Shown here: in pieces, positions 43,624 through 56,348 of the stretch
How positions within the stretch are numbered: position 1 is the first letter of the stretch
Layout: each line of letters opens with the position of its first letter
NCBI RefSeq assembly: GCF_002078505.1
Contig: NZ_LUAV01000007.1
Coordinates: forward strand, 1 to 64,000
Length of the DNA: 64,000 nucleotides
Source of the DNA: Ensifer aridi
Lineage (GTDB): Bacteria > Pseudomonadota > Alphaproteobacteria > Rhizobiales > Rhizobiaceae
Direction of reading: 5' to 3'
The notes under the pieces: generated by a model
The model's database searches: none
Seen by the model: the letters and a program-made list of their open reading frames with translations, nothing else
Told to the model about the DNA's origin: nothing
Position numbers and translations under genes: made by a program

Positions 43624-45687
43624 TTAAATATCCAGATTTTCCGCAAAGGCGGCGCGTTCCTGGATGAAGCGGAAGCGGGCGTCGGCCTTCGTTCCCATCA
43701 GGCTGTCGACGGCCTCGCGCGTGCCTTCGAAATCGACGTCGTCGATCTCGACCTTGAGCAGCGTCCGGTTCGCCGGATCCATCGTCGTTTCCTTGAGCTG
43801 GGCCGGCAGCATCTCGCCGAGACCCTTGAACCGGCCGATTTCGACCTTGCCGCGACCGTTGAACTCGGTGCGCATCAGTTCCTCGCGATGCGCGTCGTCG
43901 CGGGCATAGAGCGTCTTGGAACCCTGGCTGAGGCGGTAGAGCGGCGGCACGGCGAGGTAGAGATGGCCGCCGCGGATGAGTTCCGGCATTTCCTGATAGA
44001 AGAAGGTGATCAGCAGCGAGGCGATATGCGCGCCATCGACATCGGCGTCGGTCATGATGATGACGCGCTCGTAGCGCAAATCCTCCTCGCGGTACTTCGA
44101 CCGCGTGCCGCAGCCGAGCGCCTGGACGAGATCAGTAATCTGCTGGTTCTGACCGAGCTTTTCGCGTCCGGCGCTGGCGACGTTCAGGATCTTGCCGCGC
44201 AAGGGCAGGATCGCCTGGTTGGCACGATTGCGCGCTTGTTTGGCCGATCCGCCGGCCGAGTCCCCTTCGACGATGAAGAGTTCCGCGCCTTCCGCCGTGC
44301 TCTGTGCGCAGTCGGCAAGCTTGCCTGGCAGGCGCAGCTTGCGCACCGCGGTCTTGCGATTGACTTCCTTCTCCTTGCGCCGGCGCACGCGCTCCTCGGC
44401 GCGTTCTATCACCCAGTCGAGAAGCTTCGCCGCTTCCCCCGGATTGTCGGCGAGGTAATGGTCGAAGGGATCGCGAAGCGCGTTCTCGACAATGCGCTGC
44501 GCCTCGACGGTTGCGAGCTTGTCTTTCGTCTGGCCGACGAATTCCGGCTCGCGGATGAAGACCGAGAGCATGCCTGCCGCCGAGATCATGACGTCGTCGG
44601 TGGTGATGATCGCGGCGCGCTTGTTCTGCGTGAGTTCCGCGTAGTTCTTTAGGCCCTTTGTCAGCGCGATGCGGAAACCCGCCTCGTGCGTTCCGCCTTC
44701 CGGGGTCGGAATGGTGTTGCAGTAGGAATGGATCTGCTGGTCGCCGCCATACCAGGTGACCGCCCATTCGAGCGACCCGTGGCCGCCGGCCTTTTCGGAT
44801 TTGCCGGCAAAGATCTCGCGGGTGACCGTGAATTCCTTGCCGAGCGTTGCGGCAAGATAGTCTTTGAGGCCGCCCGGAAAATGGAAGACGGCCCTGTCCG
44901 GGATTTCCGAGCCTTCCGGCAACAGCGACGGATCGCAGGACCAGCGGATCTCGACGCCCCCGAAAAGATAGGCCTTGGACCGGGCCATGCGGAAAAGGCG
45001 CGCCGGCTCGAAATGCGCATGCGGGCCGAAGATCTGCGGGTCGGGATGGAAGCGGACCTTCGTGCCACGGCGATTATGGACGTCGCCGAGGTCCTCGAGC
45101 CCGCCCTGCGGAATGCCGCGGGAGAAGCGCTGGCGATAGAGCCGGCGATTGCGCGCGACTTCGACCTCTAGCGAATCCGAAAGTGCATTCACCACGGAAA
45201 CGCCGACACCGTGCAGACCGCCCGAAGTCTCGTAAGCCTTGCCATCGAACTTGCCGCCGGCGTGCAGCACCGTCATGACCACTTCGAGCGTCGACTTGTT
45301 CGGGAACTTCGGGTGGTTCTCGACGGGAATGCCGCGGCCATTATCGGTGACCGTCAGGAAACCGTCGGCGTCTAAGTTCACCTCGATGAAATTGGCGTGT
45401 CCGGCGACCGCTTCGTCCATCGAGTTGTCGATCACCTCGGCGAAAAGATGATGCAGCGCCTTCTCGTCCGTACCGCCGATGTACATGCCGGGACGGCGGC
45501 GGACGGGCTCGAGCCCCTCCAGCACCTCGATCGCCGAGGCGTCATAATCGCTGCCGTCGCTGCTCGTCGGCGCAGCACGCGGCGCTTCGCCGGCGGCAGG
45601 CGGCGTCGTCGGCTTGCGCGGCGCGGCGGCATCGGCCGGCTTCGGCTGCGGAGGCATTGCGGAGAAAAGGTCGCTGCTGTCGTCCAT
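43624..45687 (-). CDS. parE: DNA topoisomerase IV subunit B
   Basis: A 687-residue ATPase subunit that decatenates chromosomes with ParC. N-terminal proline-rich 40 residues are rhizobial. GHKL ATPase domain follows (about 50-240; EVIDNSMDEAVAGHA, ETSGGLHGVGVSVVNALSD, in part). The TOPRIM domain is next (EGDSAGGSAKQARNR, about 482-496) and ends in the motif GLGEMLPAQLKETTMDP near residue 630. At 687 residues it is the ParE length; GyrB would be about 800 with an extra insert. Start at 45687; repeat copy J lies immediately upstream. Confidence 0.92.
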   Translation of the reverse strand: MDDSSDLFSAMPPQPKPADAAAPRKPTTPPAAGEAPRAAPTSSDGSDYDASAIEVLEGLEPVRRRPGMYIGGTDEKALHHLFAEVIDNSMDEAVAGHANFIEVNLDADGFLTVTDNGRGIPVENHPKFPNKSTLEVVMTVLHAGGKFDGKAYETSGGLHGVGVSVVNALSDSLEVEVARNRRLYRQRFSRGIPQGGLEDLGDVHNRRGTKVRFHPDPQIFGPHAHFEPARLFRMARSKAYLFGGVEIRWSCDPSLLPEGSEIPDRAVFHFPGGLKDYLAATLGKEFTVTREIFAGKSEKAGGHGSLEWAVTWYGGDQQIHSYCNTIPTPEGGTHEAGFRIALTKGLKNYAELTQNKRAAIITTDDVMISAAGMLSVFIREPEFVGQTKDKLATVEAQRIVENALRDPFDHYLADNPGEAAKLLDWVIERAEERVRRRKEKEVNRKTAVRKLRLPGKLADCAQSTAEGAELFIVEGDSAGGSAKQARNRANQAILPLRGKILNVASAGREKLGQNQQITDLVQALGCGTRSKYREEDLRYERVIIMTDADVDGAHIASLLITFFYQEMPELIRGGHLYLAVPPLYRLSQGSKTLYARDDAHREELMRTEFNGRGKVEIGRFKGLGEMLPAQLKETTMDPANRTLLKVEIDDVDFEGTREAVDSLMGTKADARFRFIQERAAFAENLDI

Positions 45688-45714
45688 GAAGCCTTCGGAT
45701 CGTTCCTGTCGTCT

Positions 45715-45820
45715 CTACGGCGCCATGCGTCTTATCCGACGCACAAAGGTCGCTGTAGCAGTTTGAATTGCTGTATGTCTTTGTCCTCAAATCGGCTCCG
45801 ATTTAAGGACAAAGGCATGC
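45715..45820 (-). repeat. Two-palindrome intergenic repeat, copy J
   Basis: CTACGGCGCCATGCGTCTTA, then TCCGACGCACAAAGGTCG, then CTGTAGCAGTTTGAATTGCT, then TCCTCAAATCGGCTCCGATT, TAAGGACAAAGGCATGC. Confidence 0.8.
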
Positions 45821-46040
45821 GGTAGTCGGCAAGGCCATAGCAAGGCCGCGGCGCCGCCGCCATCTCTTGCCGTGCGAATCGCCGGAATTCTGCCAGAGTC
45901 TCGCCTAAAGCGCGAACAAAAGGCGAATTTCAGGCGTCTCGGAAGACGAAGTGCGGCTCAAGCCGGCCGAATGTGGGCTTCACTGTTGCTTAGCGCAGGC
46001 GACGATGGCAAGCCATGGGCAGAACGAGGGAGCCGATCGG
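45821..46040. other. Intergenic region between repeat J and the alpha/beta hydrolase
   Basis: About 220 bases with no gene and no strong hairpin. Promoter of the hydrolase presumably lies here but no clear consensus was found. Confidence 0.35.
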
Positions 46041-46925
46041 GTGTCTATGTCCACAATTGTTTTCTCTGTCCAGCGCTTGATCGGGGCGCTTCTTTTCGTT
46101 GGTCTTGCCACCTCCGCCGGCGCCGAGCCCTTGCGGCCCTACAAGGATGCGCTCTTTGGCTACGGCCGGGTGCTTCAGGAGGCGGACGGCGGCGATTTCC
46201 GCATCATCGACTACCAGGAGCTGCGTGATATCAACGCACGCGACCAGATCCCGGAGCGGCGCGTCAAACGGGCCTATGTGTCGCTGGGCGTCAAGAACGG
46301 GCAGGTCAATGAGACGCTCGACCTTGGCGGTCGCACGCTCGACGTTACCCGCGTCGGCCCGGACCGCGGTGCCGCTTTCACTGTTATTTTCATCCATGGG
46401 CGCGGGGGCGATCGTCGCCTCGGCGCCAACGATTTCTCCTTTGGCGGCAATTTCAATCGCCTCAAGAACCTCGCGCTTGCGAATGGCGGCACCTATTACG
46501 CGCCGAGCGTGCGGTCCTTCGATGCAGCGGGGGTGACGGATGTTGCGGAGCTGATCCGCTTCGCTGCAAAGGGCTCCGGCGGTCGGCCGGTGATTCTTTC
46601 CTGCGCATCCATGGGCAGTTTCATCTGCTGGGGCGTCGCCCGCGACAAGGCGGCGGTGGCGGCGCTCGGCGGCATGATGGTGATGGCCGGTGTGGCCGAT
46701 CCGGACTTTCGAAGGAGCGCTGCTTACGGCGCGCAGTTGCCGCTGTTCTTCAGTCACGGCAGCCAGGACAATGTCTATCCAGCCGAGACCCAGATCACGT
46801 TTTATCGGGCCCTCAAAGCGAAGAATTATCCAGCACGCTTCGTCCTCTTTGAGACGGGTTCGCATGGCACGCCGGTGCGCATGACCGATTGGCGGGAGGC
46901 GCTGAACTGGTTTCTCGATCGATGA
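46041..46925 (+). CDS. Exported alpha/beta hydrolase-fold protein
   Basis: About 294 residues. A signal region (STIVFSVQRLIGALLFVGLAT, in part, then SAGAEP) would send it to the periplasm. Hydrolase features: nucleophile in the motif SCASMGS (usual GxSxG), an acid in SHGSQDNVY and a histidine in ETGSHGTPV. The second of these fits a Ser-Asp-His triad. Near residue 145 the motif IFIHGRGGDR fits the oxyanion strand. GTG at 46041 is placed eight bases after AGGGAG; ATG at 46047 is also possible. The FAD oxidase starts right after it. Substrate unknown. Confidence 0.78.
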   Translation: MSMSTIVFSVQRLIGALLFVGLATSAGAEPLRPYKDALFGYGRVLQEADGGDFRIIDYQELRDINARDQIPERRVKRAYVSLGVKNGQVNETLDLGGRTLDVTRVGPDRGAAFTVIFIHGRGGDRRLGANDFSFGGNFNRLKNLALANGGTYYAPSVRSFDAAGVTDVAELIRFAAKGSGGRPVILSCASMGSFICWGVARDKAAVAALGGMMVMAGVADPDFRRSAAYGAQLPLFFSHGSQDNVYPAETQITFYRALKAKNYPARFVLFETGSHGTPVRMTDWREALNWFLDR

Positions 46926-46929
46926 CTGC

Positions 46930-48264
46930 GTGAGCGCGATGAGCATGGATGAATTCGAAAACGAGGGGCAGCCCCGGGGCTCGCCCAGGCGGATCATCTC
47001 GCCGGATGACTACGAGGACCGCATCGGCTCGATCGAGCCGATGGCGTTTCTCCCCGTCGGTAGTGGCCTCAGCTACGGCGATGGTCGCCGAAACGATTCC
47101 GGGACGCTCATCGAATGCGGGAGACACAACCGTATCCTGGCCTTCGACCCGGGGACCGGCATCCTGACCTGCGAAGCTGGCGTCACACTCGGTGACATTC
47201 TTGCTCGGGCCGTCCCACATCGATTCTTTCTGCCGGTCACGCCTGCAACGGCCCTCGTGACGGTGGGCGGTGCCGTCGCCAACGATGTTCACGGCGGCAA
47301 TCACTATGGCCGGGGCTCCTTCGGCAACCACGTCCGGCGCCTGACGTTGCTGCGCTCGGCGGGCGAGCGAATGGTCTGTTCTCCTGAGGAGAATGCCGAG
47401 CTTTTCGCGGCCACGATCGGCGGCATGGGTCTGACCGGGCTCATCCTGGACGTCGAGCTTCGGCTGATGAAGGTACCGTCGCCGCATGTCCAGCGGCATA
47501 CGATCCGCTTCGAGAATCTCGACCAGTATTTCACGCTCGTCGACCGCGCCGGCGAAGAGCATGAATATGTCGCCGCCTGGGTGGATCAGCTTGCGACCGG
47601 ACGGCGGACGGGGAGGGGCGTGCTCTGGGCGGCCGACCACGCGGACGGGGCCTGCGAGTTTCCGGACATTCCGAAACGGCTGAAGCTTTCCGTGCCCTTC
47701 TCTCCGCCCGTCAATCTCCTCAACAGCGTGACGTTGAGGGCGTGGAACGAATACCGCTTTCGCAAGCAGAGCCCCGGCGAAACCGTTTCGACCGTGAAGT
47801 GGACGACCTACTTCCATCCGCTCGATGGCATCAACGGATGGAACCGGCTCTACGGTCGGAGGGGTCTCTGCCAGCATCAGAGCGTCTATCCCGCCGCGAA
47901 CGCGCCGGAGACGACGGCTCGTCTGCTCGAGACCGCGCGTCGCATGGGCCATGCTTCCGTTCAGACGAGGTTGCAGCGTTTTGGGGACGTTGCCGCGAGC
48001 GGACGTCTCTCGTTCCCTCGGCCGGGCTTCAGCTTGACGTTGGACTTTGCCGACCACGGCGAGACCACGATCAAGCTGTTGGACGCTCTCGACTGTATTG
48101 TCGTCGAGGCCGGTGGCGCAATCAGTCCGTGCGGGGATTTTCGCATGAGCCCCGAAGCCTTCGACGCATCATTCCCGTCCTGGAGACGGCTCGAGGCGCT
48201 GCGCGATCCGGCCATGGCTTCGAACTTCTGGCGGCGCACGGCGCTGGCCTTACGAGCGGGATAA
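46930..48264 (+). CDS. FAD-linked oxidase (VAO/DprE1-like)
   Basis: A 444-residue FAD oxidoreductase. PCMH-type FAD domain (about 35-200; PVGSGLSYGDGRRND, ALVTVGGAVANDVHGGNHY, in part) and an oxidase C-terminal half. It resembles decaprenylphosphoryl-ribose oxidase (DprE1) and related sugar-lactone oxidases. A His covalently bound to FAD cannot be placed with certainty. No partner ketoreductase (DprE2) is adjacent, so DprE1 itself is doubtful. Starts at GTG 46930, ATG 46939 or 46945; five bases after the hydrolase gene, so an operon is likely. Confidence 0.8.
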   Translation: MSAMSMDEFENEGQPRGSPRRIISPDDYEDRIGSIEPMAFLPVGSGLSYGDGRRNDSGTLIECGRHNRILAFDPGTGILTCEAGVTLGDILARAVPHRFFLPVTPATALVTVGGAVANDVHGGNHYGRGSFGNHVRRLTLLRSAGERMVCSPEENAELFAATIGGMGLTGLILDVELRLMKVPSPHVQRHTIRFENLDQYFTLVDRAGEEHEYVAAWVDQLATGRRTGRGVLWAADHADGACEFPDIPKRLKLSVPFSPPVNLLNSVTLRAWNEYRFRKQSPGETVSTVKWTTYFHPLDGINGWNRLYGRRGLCQHQSVYPAANAPETTARLLETARRMGHASVQTRLQRFGDVAASGRLSFPRPGFSLTLDFADHGETTIKLLDALDCIVVEAGGAISPCGDFRMSPEAFDASFPSWRRLEALRDPAMASNFWRRTALALRAG

Positions 48265-48326
48265 GGAAAGGTCGTACGGCCGGCTGCATGCCGCTTCGAC
48301 ATCGCGGGAGCTGACATCGCGGTGAT

Positions 48327-48932
48327 TCAGCGCCTCAGCCCTCTGATGTTCATGTCGAACTCGACGACGTTGGAATAGATGGGCGTTCCGACGTCGATGC
48401 CATAGGGCGATCGGCGGATGCTGCCGCGAATGGTGAAGGAAATCGAACGCCTGTTCCAGTCGGTGAGCGTGACCGCAAAGCGCTCCTTGCGGGCCTTGCC
48501 GCGGGCGGTCAGCGTCCCCTCGACTGTCGCAGTGTCCGGCCCGGTCTGCGTGACGCTGGTGGAACGGAAGGTCACCGTCTTATAGTTGGCCGTGTCGAAA
48601 ACGGCGCTGGAGCGAAGGAAATTCTCGATGCGCCGCTCGCTTGACCTGACGCTCTCCGGGTAAAGCGTGAACTCGACGGAAGATCGCCCGATATTGTCGC
48701 GGTCTAGCCGGAACCCGCCGGAAAATTTTGCGAAATTCCCGGCGATGCCCCCGCCGCCTCCGACCTGCGCGATGCTGAAATGGATGACAGAGGAGCTGGC
48801 GATACGGTAATTGCCGGCCGCGTCCGCAAGCGCCGGCGCCCTCGCGCCCGTCGCAGGTGCTGCCGAGAAGGCGAGAAGCGCGAATGAAACAATCGCTCTT
48901 ATGGTCTGCCCGCGTGGGATCATCATGATCAT
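48327..48932 (-). CDS. YceI-family periplasmic protein
   Basis: A 201-residue protein with a signal peptide (AIVSFALLAFSAAPATGA, in part) and the YceI lipid-binding beta-barrel domain (about 40-201; GNYRIASSSVIHFSI, GTLTARGKARKERF). Binds polyisoprenoid or amide lipids. Its ATG (48930-48932) overlaps the stop of the cytochrome b561-like gene by four bases, which fits translational coupling; later in-frame ATGs at 48926 and 48923 are alternatives. The cytochrome b561-yceI pairing is known from other proteobacteria. Confidence 0.88.
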   Translation of the reverse strand: MIMMIPRGQTIRAIVSFALLAFSAAPATGARAPALADAAGNYRIASSSVIHFSIAQVGGGGGIAGNFAKFSGGFRLDRDNIGRSSVEFTLYPESVRSSERRIENFLRSSAVFDTANYKTVTFRSTSVTQTGPDTATVEGTLTARGKARKERFAVTLTDWNRRSISFTIRGSIRRSPYGIDVGTPIYSNVVEFDMNIRGLRR

Positions 48933-49549
48933 TTCCTCTCGACGGCGGTGTCGTCGTTCTCGTGAGCGTCGAGCGTCCGGGAGCGCCGTAAGCCGAAACT
49001 GGGCCGAAGCATGCGGACGAGCACTTCGTCGCGTCTTATCGAGTGGTGGTAGAGTGCTGCCGCCGCGTGGAGCACGACTAGGCCGAGAGTGAGATAGGCA
49101 AGCAAGGCGTGGGCAAAGGTCCAGAACGCCTCCGATGTCTCTGATTGGGCAAGCGGCAGATGCGGAATGACGATCGCATTGAAATAGAAGCTCGGGATGT
49201 TCAGTGTCGAGGCGGAGACGACCGCCCAGCCGGCGAGCGGCACGACGAGCGCGAGGAGGATGAGTACCGAGTGCGCCATACGGGCCGCTATGTGCTCCAG
49301 TGGACCGAGGCCAGCAACAGGCGCCGGACTGCGCTCGATGAACCACCAGGCCGTGCGAAGGATAGCGAGCCCCAGCGCTGTGAACCCGAAGGATTTGTGC
49401 CATTGGTAGAGGGAAAATTGCAGAGCCGGGTCGATTTCGGTCCGGCGCATGATGAAGCCGAGCAGGGTGAGCCCGAGGATGAGAACGGCAATCGTCCAGT
49501 GCAGGACGATGGTCGCCGATCCAAATCCGCTATCGCTGTTGCGGAGCAT
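48929..49549 (-). CDS. Cytochrome b561-family protein
   Basis: A 206-residue inner-membrane dihaem cytochrome. Four membrane segments (about 14-33, 45-66, 88-110 and 145-165) carry the expected heme histidines (HWTIAVL, WHKSFGF, HALLAYL, VVLHAAAALYHH). Shuttles electrons from the quinol pool or a periplasmic partner. ATG at 49549. The overlapping gene for YceI follows, as in E. coli, where the related cytochrome yceJ lies beside yceI. Confidence 0.9.
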   Translation of the reverse strand: MLRNSDSGFGSATIVLHWTIAVLILGLTLLGFIMRRTEIDPALQFSLYQWHKSFGFTALGLAILRTAWWFIERSPAPVAGLGPLEHIAARMAHSVLILLALVVPLAGWAVVSASTLNIPSFYFNAIVIPHLPLAQSETSEAFWTFAHALLAYLTLGLVVLHAAAALYHHSIRRDEVLVRMLRPSFGLRRSRTLDAHENDDTAVERK

Positions 49550-49691
49550 GGCGTCTTCCGATGATGGAGGCAGTCATTCCCTTCGCGAGTGCGCGCTCGC
49601 CAGTATGAGACGCCCGAAGCGCTGCTTTTATTCGCCGCATACCGGTTCAAGTTCGACCGGCCTTGCCGACGGTTCTCGGCGATGCCCGCGG

Positions 49692-49741
49692 CGCCAAGCG
49701 GAACGAATAAAGCGCTCGGGTGCTTTTTTTTGCCTTGGCGA
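49692..49741 (+). promoter_or_regulatory. Hairpin region upstream of tpiA
   Basis: CGCCAAG (49692-49698) can pair with CTTGGCG (49735-49741). Inside it, AAGC...GCTT with eight T (49726-49733) forms an alternative terminator-like stem. It is either a weak terminator or a leader structure for tpiA. Interpretation uncertain. Confidence 0.35.
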
Positions 49742-49789
49742 TTTGCTAGGCCGCTTGCCCGAGAGGAAGATCTGATCCGGAGGAATTTC

Positions 49790-50560
49790 ATGACGCCCGA
49801 TATCCGCCCGCTCGTTGCAGGCAACTGGAAGATGAATGGAACGCGCGCATGGCTGGACCAGATCAAGGCCATGGCGGAGGGCGTCAAGGGTGAGCTTTCC
49901 GCCAAGGTGGACACGCTGATCTGCCCGCCGGCAACGCTGCTTTATGTTGCGACAGCGCTTTGCGACGACAGCCCGCTGATGATCGGTGCTCAGGACTGCC
50001 ACCAGAAGGAGGCGGGCGCCCATACCGGCGACATTTCGGCCCAGATGATCGCCGATTGTTTCGGCACCCATGTCATCGTCGGCCACTCCGAGCGCCGCAC
50101 CGACCACGGCGAGAGCGACGCACTGGTACATGCCAAAGCCGAAGCGGCCCACGCCGCTGACCTCGTCGCAATCGTCTGCATCGGCGAGACGGAAGCGGAG
50201 CGCAAGGGCGGCGAGACGCTCGATGTCCTGAAACGCCAGCTCGCCGGAAGCCTGCCGGACGGAGCTACGGCCGAGAACACCGTGATCGCCTACGAGCCGG
50301 TTTGGGCGATCGGCACGGGGCTTACGCCGACGGCCGCCGACGTCGAGGAGGCGCACGCCTTCATGCGCCGCGAACTCGTGCACCGTTTTGGTGCGGAAGG
50401 CGGCAAGATGCGCATTCTCTACGGCGGCTCCGTCAAGCCCTCCAACGCCAAGGAACTGATGGGCGTCGCCAATGTGGACGGCGCGCTGATCGGGGGTGCG
50501 AGCTTGAAAGCCGACGATTTCCTCGCCATTTACAGGGCCTACGAGGAATTGGCAGCCTGA
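49790..50560 (+). CDS. tpiA: Triosephosphate isomerase
   Basis: A 256-residue (beta/alpha)8 enzyme of glycolysis that interconverts dihydroxyacetone phosphate and glyceraldehyde-3-phosphate. Signature residues: NWKMN (Asn and Lys of the active site), [10 protein letters not shown] (His), and the catalytic Glu in [13 protein letters not shown] at 49790 with AGGAA eight bases upstream. Precedes secG with 130 bases between; an operon is possible. Confidence 0.96.
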   Translation: MTPDIRPLVAGNWKMNGTRAWLDQIKAMAEGVKGELSAKVDTLICPPATLLYVATALCDDSPLMIGAQDCHQKEAGAHTGDISAQMIADCFGTHVIVGHSERRTDHGESDALVHAKAEAAHAADLVAIVCIGETEAERKGGETLDVLKRQLAGSLPDGATAENTVIAYEPVWAIGTGLTPTAADVEEAHAFMRRELVHRFGAEGGKMRILYGGSVKPSNAKELMGVANVDGALIGGASLKADDFLAIYRAYEELAA

Positions 50561-50689
50561 TCGTCGGGGCGACCCGGCAGGGGCTTGGATTAGCTGGCGG
50601 CTTGGTATAAAGAGGCGCCAAATTGGCGCAGCCGTTCGCGGCCGCGATCGTTCGATTCGCATGCCCGAAGAGGGCAGGACTGGAAGCTG

Positions 50690-51169
50690 ATGCAGACCGT
50701 ACTACTCGTCATCTATCTCATGGTGGTCGTCGCCTTGATCGGCGTCGTTCTCATTCAGCGTTCCGAAGGCGGTGGTCTCGGTATCGGCGGCGGTTCGGGC
50801 TTCATGTCCGCGCGCGGCACGGCCAATGCGCTGACCCGCACGACGGCTGTTCTGGCCTTCCTCTTCTTCGGGCTCGCGCTCGCGATGGGCATTCTGTCGC
50901 GCTACGAGCCGCAGGCCACCGATATCCTCGAGCGGATTCCGGGCACGGGCTCGAGCGGCGGCGTGCTTGATTCGCTCGGCGGCGGCCAGCCCGCTCCGGC
51001 CGGCGGAAACACGCAGGCTCCGGCTCCGGGCAACGGCGCCGACAATGCGGCTCCGGCAGGTGGCGCAACCGCTCCCGCCCAAGCGCCGACGGGTGCGGCG
51101 CCCGCGCCCGCAGCGCCGGCGAACGGCGCCAACGGCAATACGGGATCGCAAGTTCCGAGCGGCCAGTAA
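50690..51169 (+). CDS. secG: Preprotein translocase subunit SecG
   Basis: A 159-residue component of the SecYEG channel. Two hydrophobic segments (about 4-21 and 48-67) flank a Gly-rich stretch (RSEGGGLGIGGGSGFMSARGT, in part, about 24-44) typical of SecG. The remainder (about 85-159) is Ala/Pro/Gly/Gln-rich and probably disordered, an extension common in rhizobia. ATG at 50690. Followed by a strong terminator before pyrG. Confidence 0.93.
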   Translation: MQTVLLVIYLMVVVALIGVVLIQRSEGGGLGIGGGSGFMSARGTANALTRTTAVLAFLFFGLALAMGILSRYEPQATDILERIPGTGSSGGVLDSLGGGQPAPAGGNTQAPAPGNGADNAAPAGGATAPAQAPTGAAPAPAAPANGANGNTGSQVPSGQ

Positions 51170-51191
51170 GGCCGCCATTCGAAAGAACCCG

Positions 51192-51224
51192 CCGGCGGAT
51201 GGTTTCATCCGCCGGTTTTGTTTT
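51192..51224 (+). terminator. Rho-independent terminator after secG
   Basis: CCGGCGGATG (51192-51201) pairs with CATCCGCCGG (51206-51215), four-base loop, then TTTTGTTTT. Confidence 0.9.
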
Positions 51225-51263
51225 GTGTGAAATCTGCCCTCCCGAAAGACGGAAAAATTCTGA

Positions 51264-52946
<1,683 letters not shown>

Positions 52947-52979
52947 GCGGCGCTGGTCGAGATGACGCGATAATTTCTG

Positions 52980-53014
52980 CGGCCGGTCCCGAAGGGCCGG
53001 CCGTCGCCGTTTTT
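52980..53014 (+). terminator. Probable terminator of pyrG
   Basis: The stem CGGCCGG(T)CCC-GAA-GGGCCGGCCG (52980-53003) is followed after six bases by TTTTT. Weaker than the others because of the gap. Confidence 0.55.
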
Positions 53015-53101
53015 GTGATCGAGCCCTGCCGGCCGCCGCCGCGCTTGCAATCGGCGGGCAAAAGTTGCAAACAGCGGCAATCGGTTATCAGGGAACCTGC
53101 C

Positions 53102-53992
53102 ATGAAGCTGTCCAAGCGAACCGCCCGCCCGCTCGATCATGTCGTGCTACCGGTGGCCGATCTCGTGCGGGCGAGGCGGCGCTTGACCGATCTCGGCTTC
53201 ACGGTAGCCGAGGAAGCGCGCCATCCCTTCGGAACCGCAAACGCCTGCGTCTTCTTTGCGGACAACACCTATCTGGAACCGCTTGCCGTCGCCTCGCGCG
53301 AGGAGTGCGAGGCTGCGGCTCTTGCCGGTAACGTCTTCGTCGCGCGCGATCAGGCGTTCCGCTTCCGCCAAGGGCACGAAGGCCTGTCAGCGATCGTGCT
53401 CGGAACGCCGGACGCCACTGAAGATCACATCCGCTTCCGGTCGCGTGGTATCTCCGGCGGCGACATGCTGGAGTTTTCTCGGCCGATGCGGCTGCCGGAC
53501 GGGCGCGAAGGTCTCGGCTCCTTCAGGCTCGCTTTTGCCGCGGATCTGCGCTCGCCGGATTTCTTCCTCTTCAGTTGCCAGCGCATCCGCGCCCTGCCGG
53601 TCGAAAGCACGCCGCTTCATCAACATGAAAACGGCGTATTGGGTATCTCCGAGGTCGTGCTTTCGGAGCAGAACCCGACCGATTTCCAATATCTGCTGCA
53701 AGAGGGCGTCGACGAGCGCGAGGTCTCGGCCCATTCCTTCGGCATGGATATTCAAGCCGGCAGCGCGAAGCTTACCGTCCTCAATCCGGCGGGCATGGAG
53801 GCTTTCTTCGGCCGCTCGGTAAGCGGCGCCGAACGTGGCTTGCGCGGTCGCGCGGTGGTCTTCCGTGTTGCCGATCTCGAAGCGACACGTGCGCTATTTG
53901 CGCAGAACGATATCGAATTTGCAGAAATGGGCGGACGCCTCATTGTCCCGGAAGCGCCGGGGCAGGGGGTGATTTTCGCGTTTGGAGTGTGA
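53102..53992 (+). CDS. VOC / glyoxalase-like domain protein
   Basis: A 296-residue protein with the glyoxalase-like fold ([24 protein letters not shown], in part, near residue 10; a second beta-alpha-beta unit about 125-230; a third partial one at the C-terminus). Metal ligands cannot be assigned with confidence. Substrate unknown. The stop is within the first codons of the kdsA gene (four-base overlap with a possible GTG start at 53989), so translation of the two is coupled. Confidence 0.82.
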   Translation: MKLSKRTARPLDHVVLPVADLVRARRRLTDLGFTVAEEARHPFGTANACVFFADNTYLEPLAVASREECEAAALAGNVFVARDQAFRFRQGHEGLSAIVLGTPDATEDHIRFRSRGISGGDMLEFSRPMRLPDGREGLGSFRLAFAADLRSPDFFLFSCQRIRALPVESTPLHQHENGVLGISEVVLSEQNPTDFQYLLQEGVDEREVSAHSFGMDIQAGSAKLTVLNPAGMEAFFGRSVSGAERGLRGRAVVFRVADLEATRALFAQNDIEFAEMGGRLIVPEAPGQGVIFAFGV

Positions 53993-53994
53993 CT

Positions 53995-54834
53995 ATGGAA
54001 GCCAATGCAAGGGTTGTCGTCGGCGAAGGTGCCGGCCAGGTGGTCTTCTCGCAGAAGGAACGGCTGACATTGATCGCCGGCCCCTGTCAGATGGAAAGCC
54101 GCGAGCACGCCTTCATGATGGCTGGCAAGCTTGTGGAGCTCTGCAAGTCGCTCGGCCTCGGCCTCGTCTACAAGTCCTCCTTCGATAAGGCGAACCGCAC
54201 GTCACTCTCCGGCAAGCGCGGCATCGGCCTTGAAAAAGCAATGGAAATCTTTGCCGATCTCAAGAAGGAATTCGGATTTCCGGTCTTGACGGACATCCAT
54301 ACGGAAGAGCAATGCGCGGTCGTCGCCGAGACCGTCGACATCCTGCAGATCCCGGCCTTTCTGTCGCGCCAGACGGACCTGCTTGTCGCCGCCGCGAAGA
54401 CGGGACGCGCGATCAACGTCAAGAAGGGCCAGTTCCTCGCCCCCTGGGACATGAAGAACGTGCTCGCCAAGTTCACCATGAGCGGCAATCCGAACGTGCT
54501 TCTATGCGAGCGGGGCGCGTCCTTCGGCTACAATACGCTGGTTTCCGATATGCGCTCTCTGCCGATCATGGCTGCGCTCGGCGCGCCGGTAGTCTTTGAC
54601 GCCACTCATTCGGTGCAGCAGCCGGGCGGGCAGGGCGGCTCGTCAGGCGGTCAGCGCCAATTCGTAGAGACCCTTGCGAGGGCGGCCGTTGCCGTCGGCG
54701 TCGCAGGCGTTTTCATCGAGACCCACGAAGACCCGGACAATGCTCCTTCCGATGGCCCGAACATGGTGCCGCTCAAGGACATGCCGCGGCTTCTCGAGAA
54801 GCTGCTCGCCTTCGATGCGATCGCCAAAGCGTGA
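53995..54834 (+). CDS. kdsA: 3-deoxy-D-manno-octulosonate-8-phosphate synthase
   Basis: A 279-residue enzyme condensing phosphoenolpyruvate with arabinose-5-phosphate for lipopolysaccharide Kdo. Motifs: [17 protein letters not shown] (in part), [26 protein letters not shown] (in part), [15 protein letters not shown] (in part), and [15 protein letters not shown] 53995 is used; a GTG at 53989 gives two extra residues. Follows the VOC gene directly and lies upstream of eno. Confidence 0.95.
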   Translation: MEANARVVVGEGAGQVVFSQKERLTLIAGPCQMESREHAFMMAGKLVELCKSLGLGLVYKSSFDKANRTSLSGKRGIGLEKAMEIFADLKKEFGFPVLTDIHTEEQCAVVAETVDILQIPAFLSRQTDLLVAAAKTGRAINVKKGQFLAPWDMKNVLAKFTMSGNPNVLLCERGASFGYNTLVSDMRSLPIMAALGAPVVFDATHSVQQPGGQGGSSGGQRQFVETLARAAVAVGVAGVFIETHEDPDNAPSDGPNMVPLKDMPRLLEKLLAFDAIAKA

Positions 54835-54911
54835 GCGGCGCCGCGCTGTTTTCGTGAAATTTTCATGAAGCACGATGGCGCCGGCCGTTTGCATCCGCCG
54901 CGCCATTGTAA

Positions 54912-56249
<1,338 letters not shown>

Positions 56250-56312
56250 TTGATGGGCGGGTAGCTAGGGTTTCGCCCTCATCCGCCTGCCGTCGCAAAT
56301 CGAGGATTCAAG

Positions 56313-56348
56313 CCCGTCTGCCTCGCCGGCAGGCGGGTTTCGCTTTTT
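56313..56348 (+). terminator. Rho-independent terminator of eno
   Basis: CCCGTCTGCC (56313-56322) pairs with GGCAGGCGGG (56328-56337), one mismatch, then TTTCGCTTTTT. Confidence 0.85.

Noticed and set aside
49709..49733. Stand-alone terminator before tpiA
   Set aside because: The stem is only four base pairs; kept as part of a possible leader structure instead.
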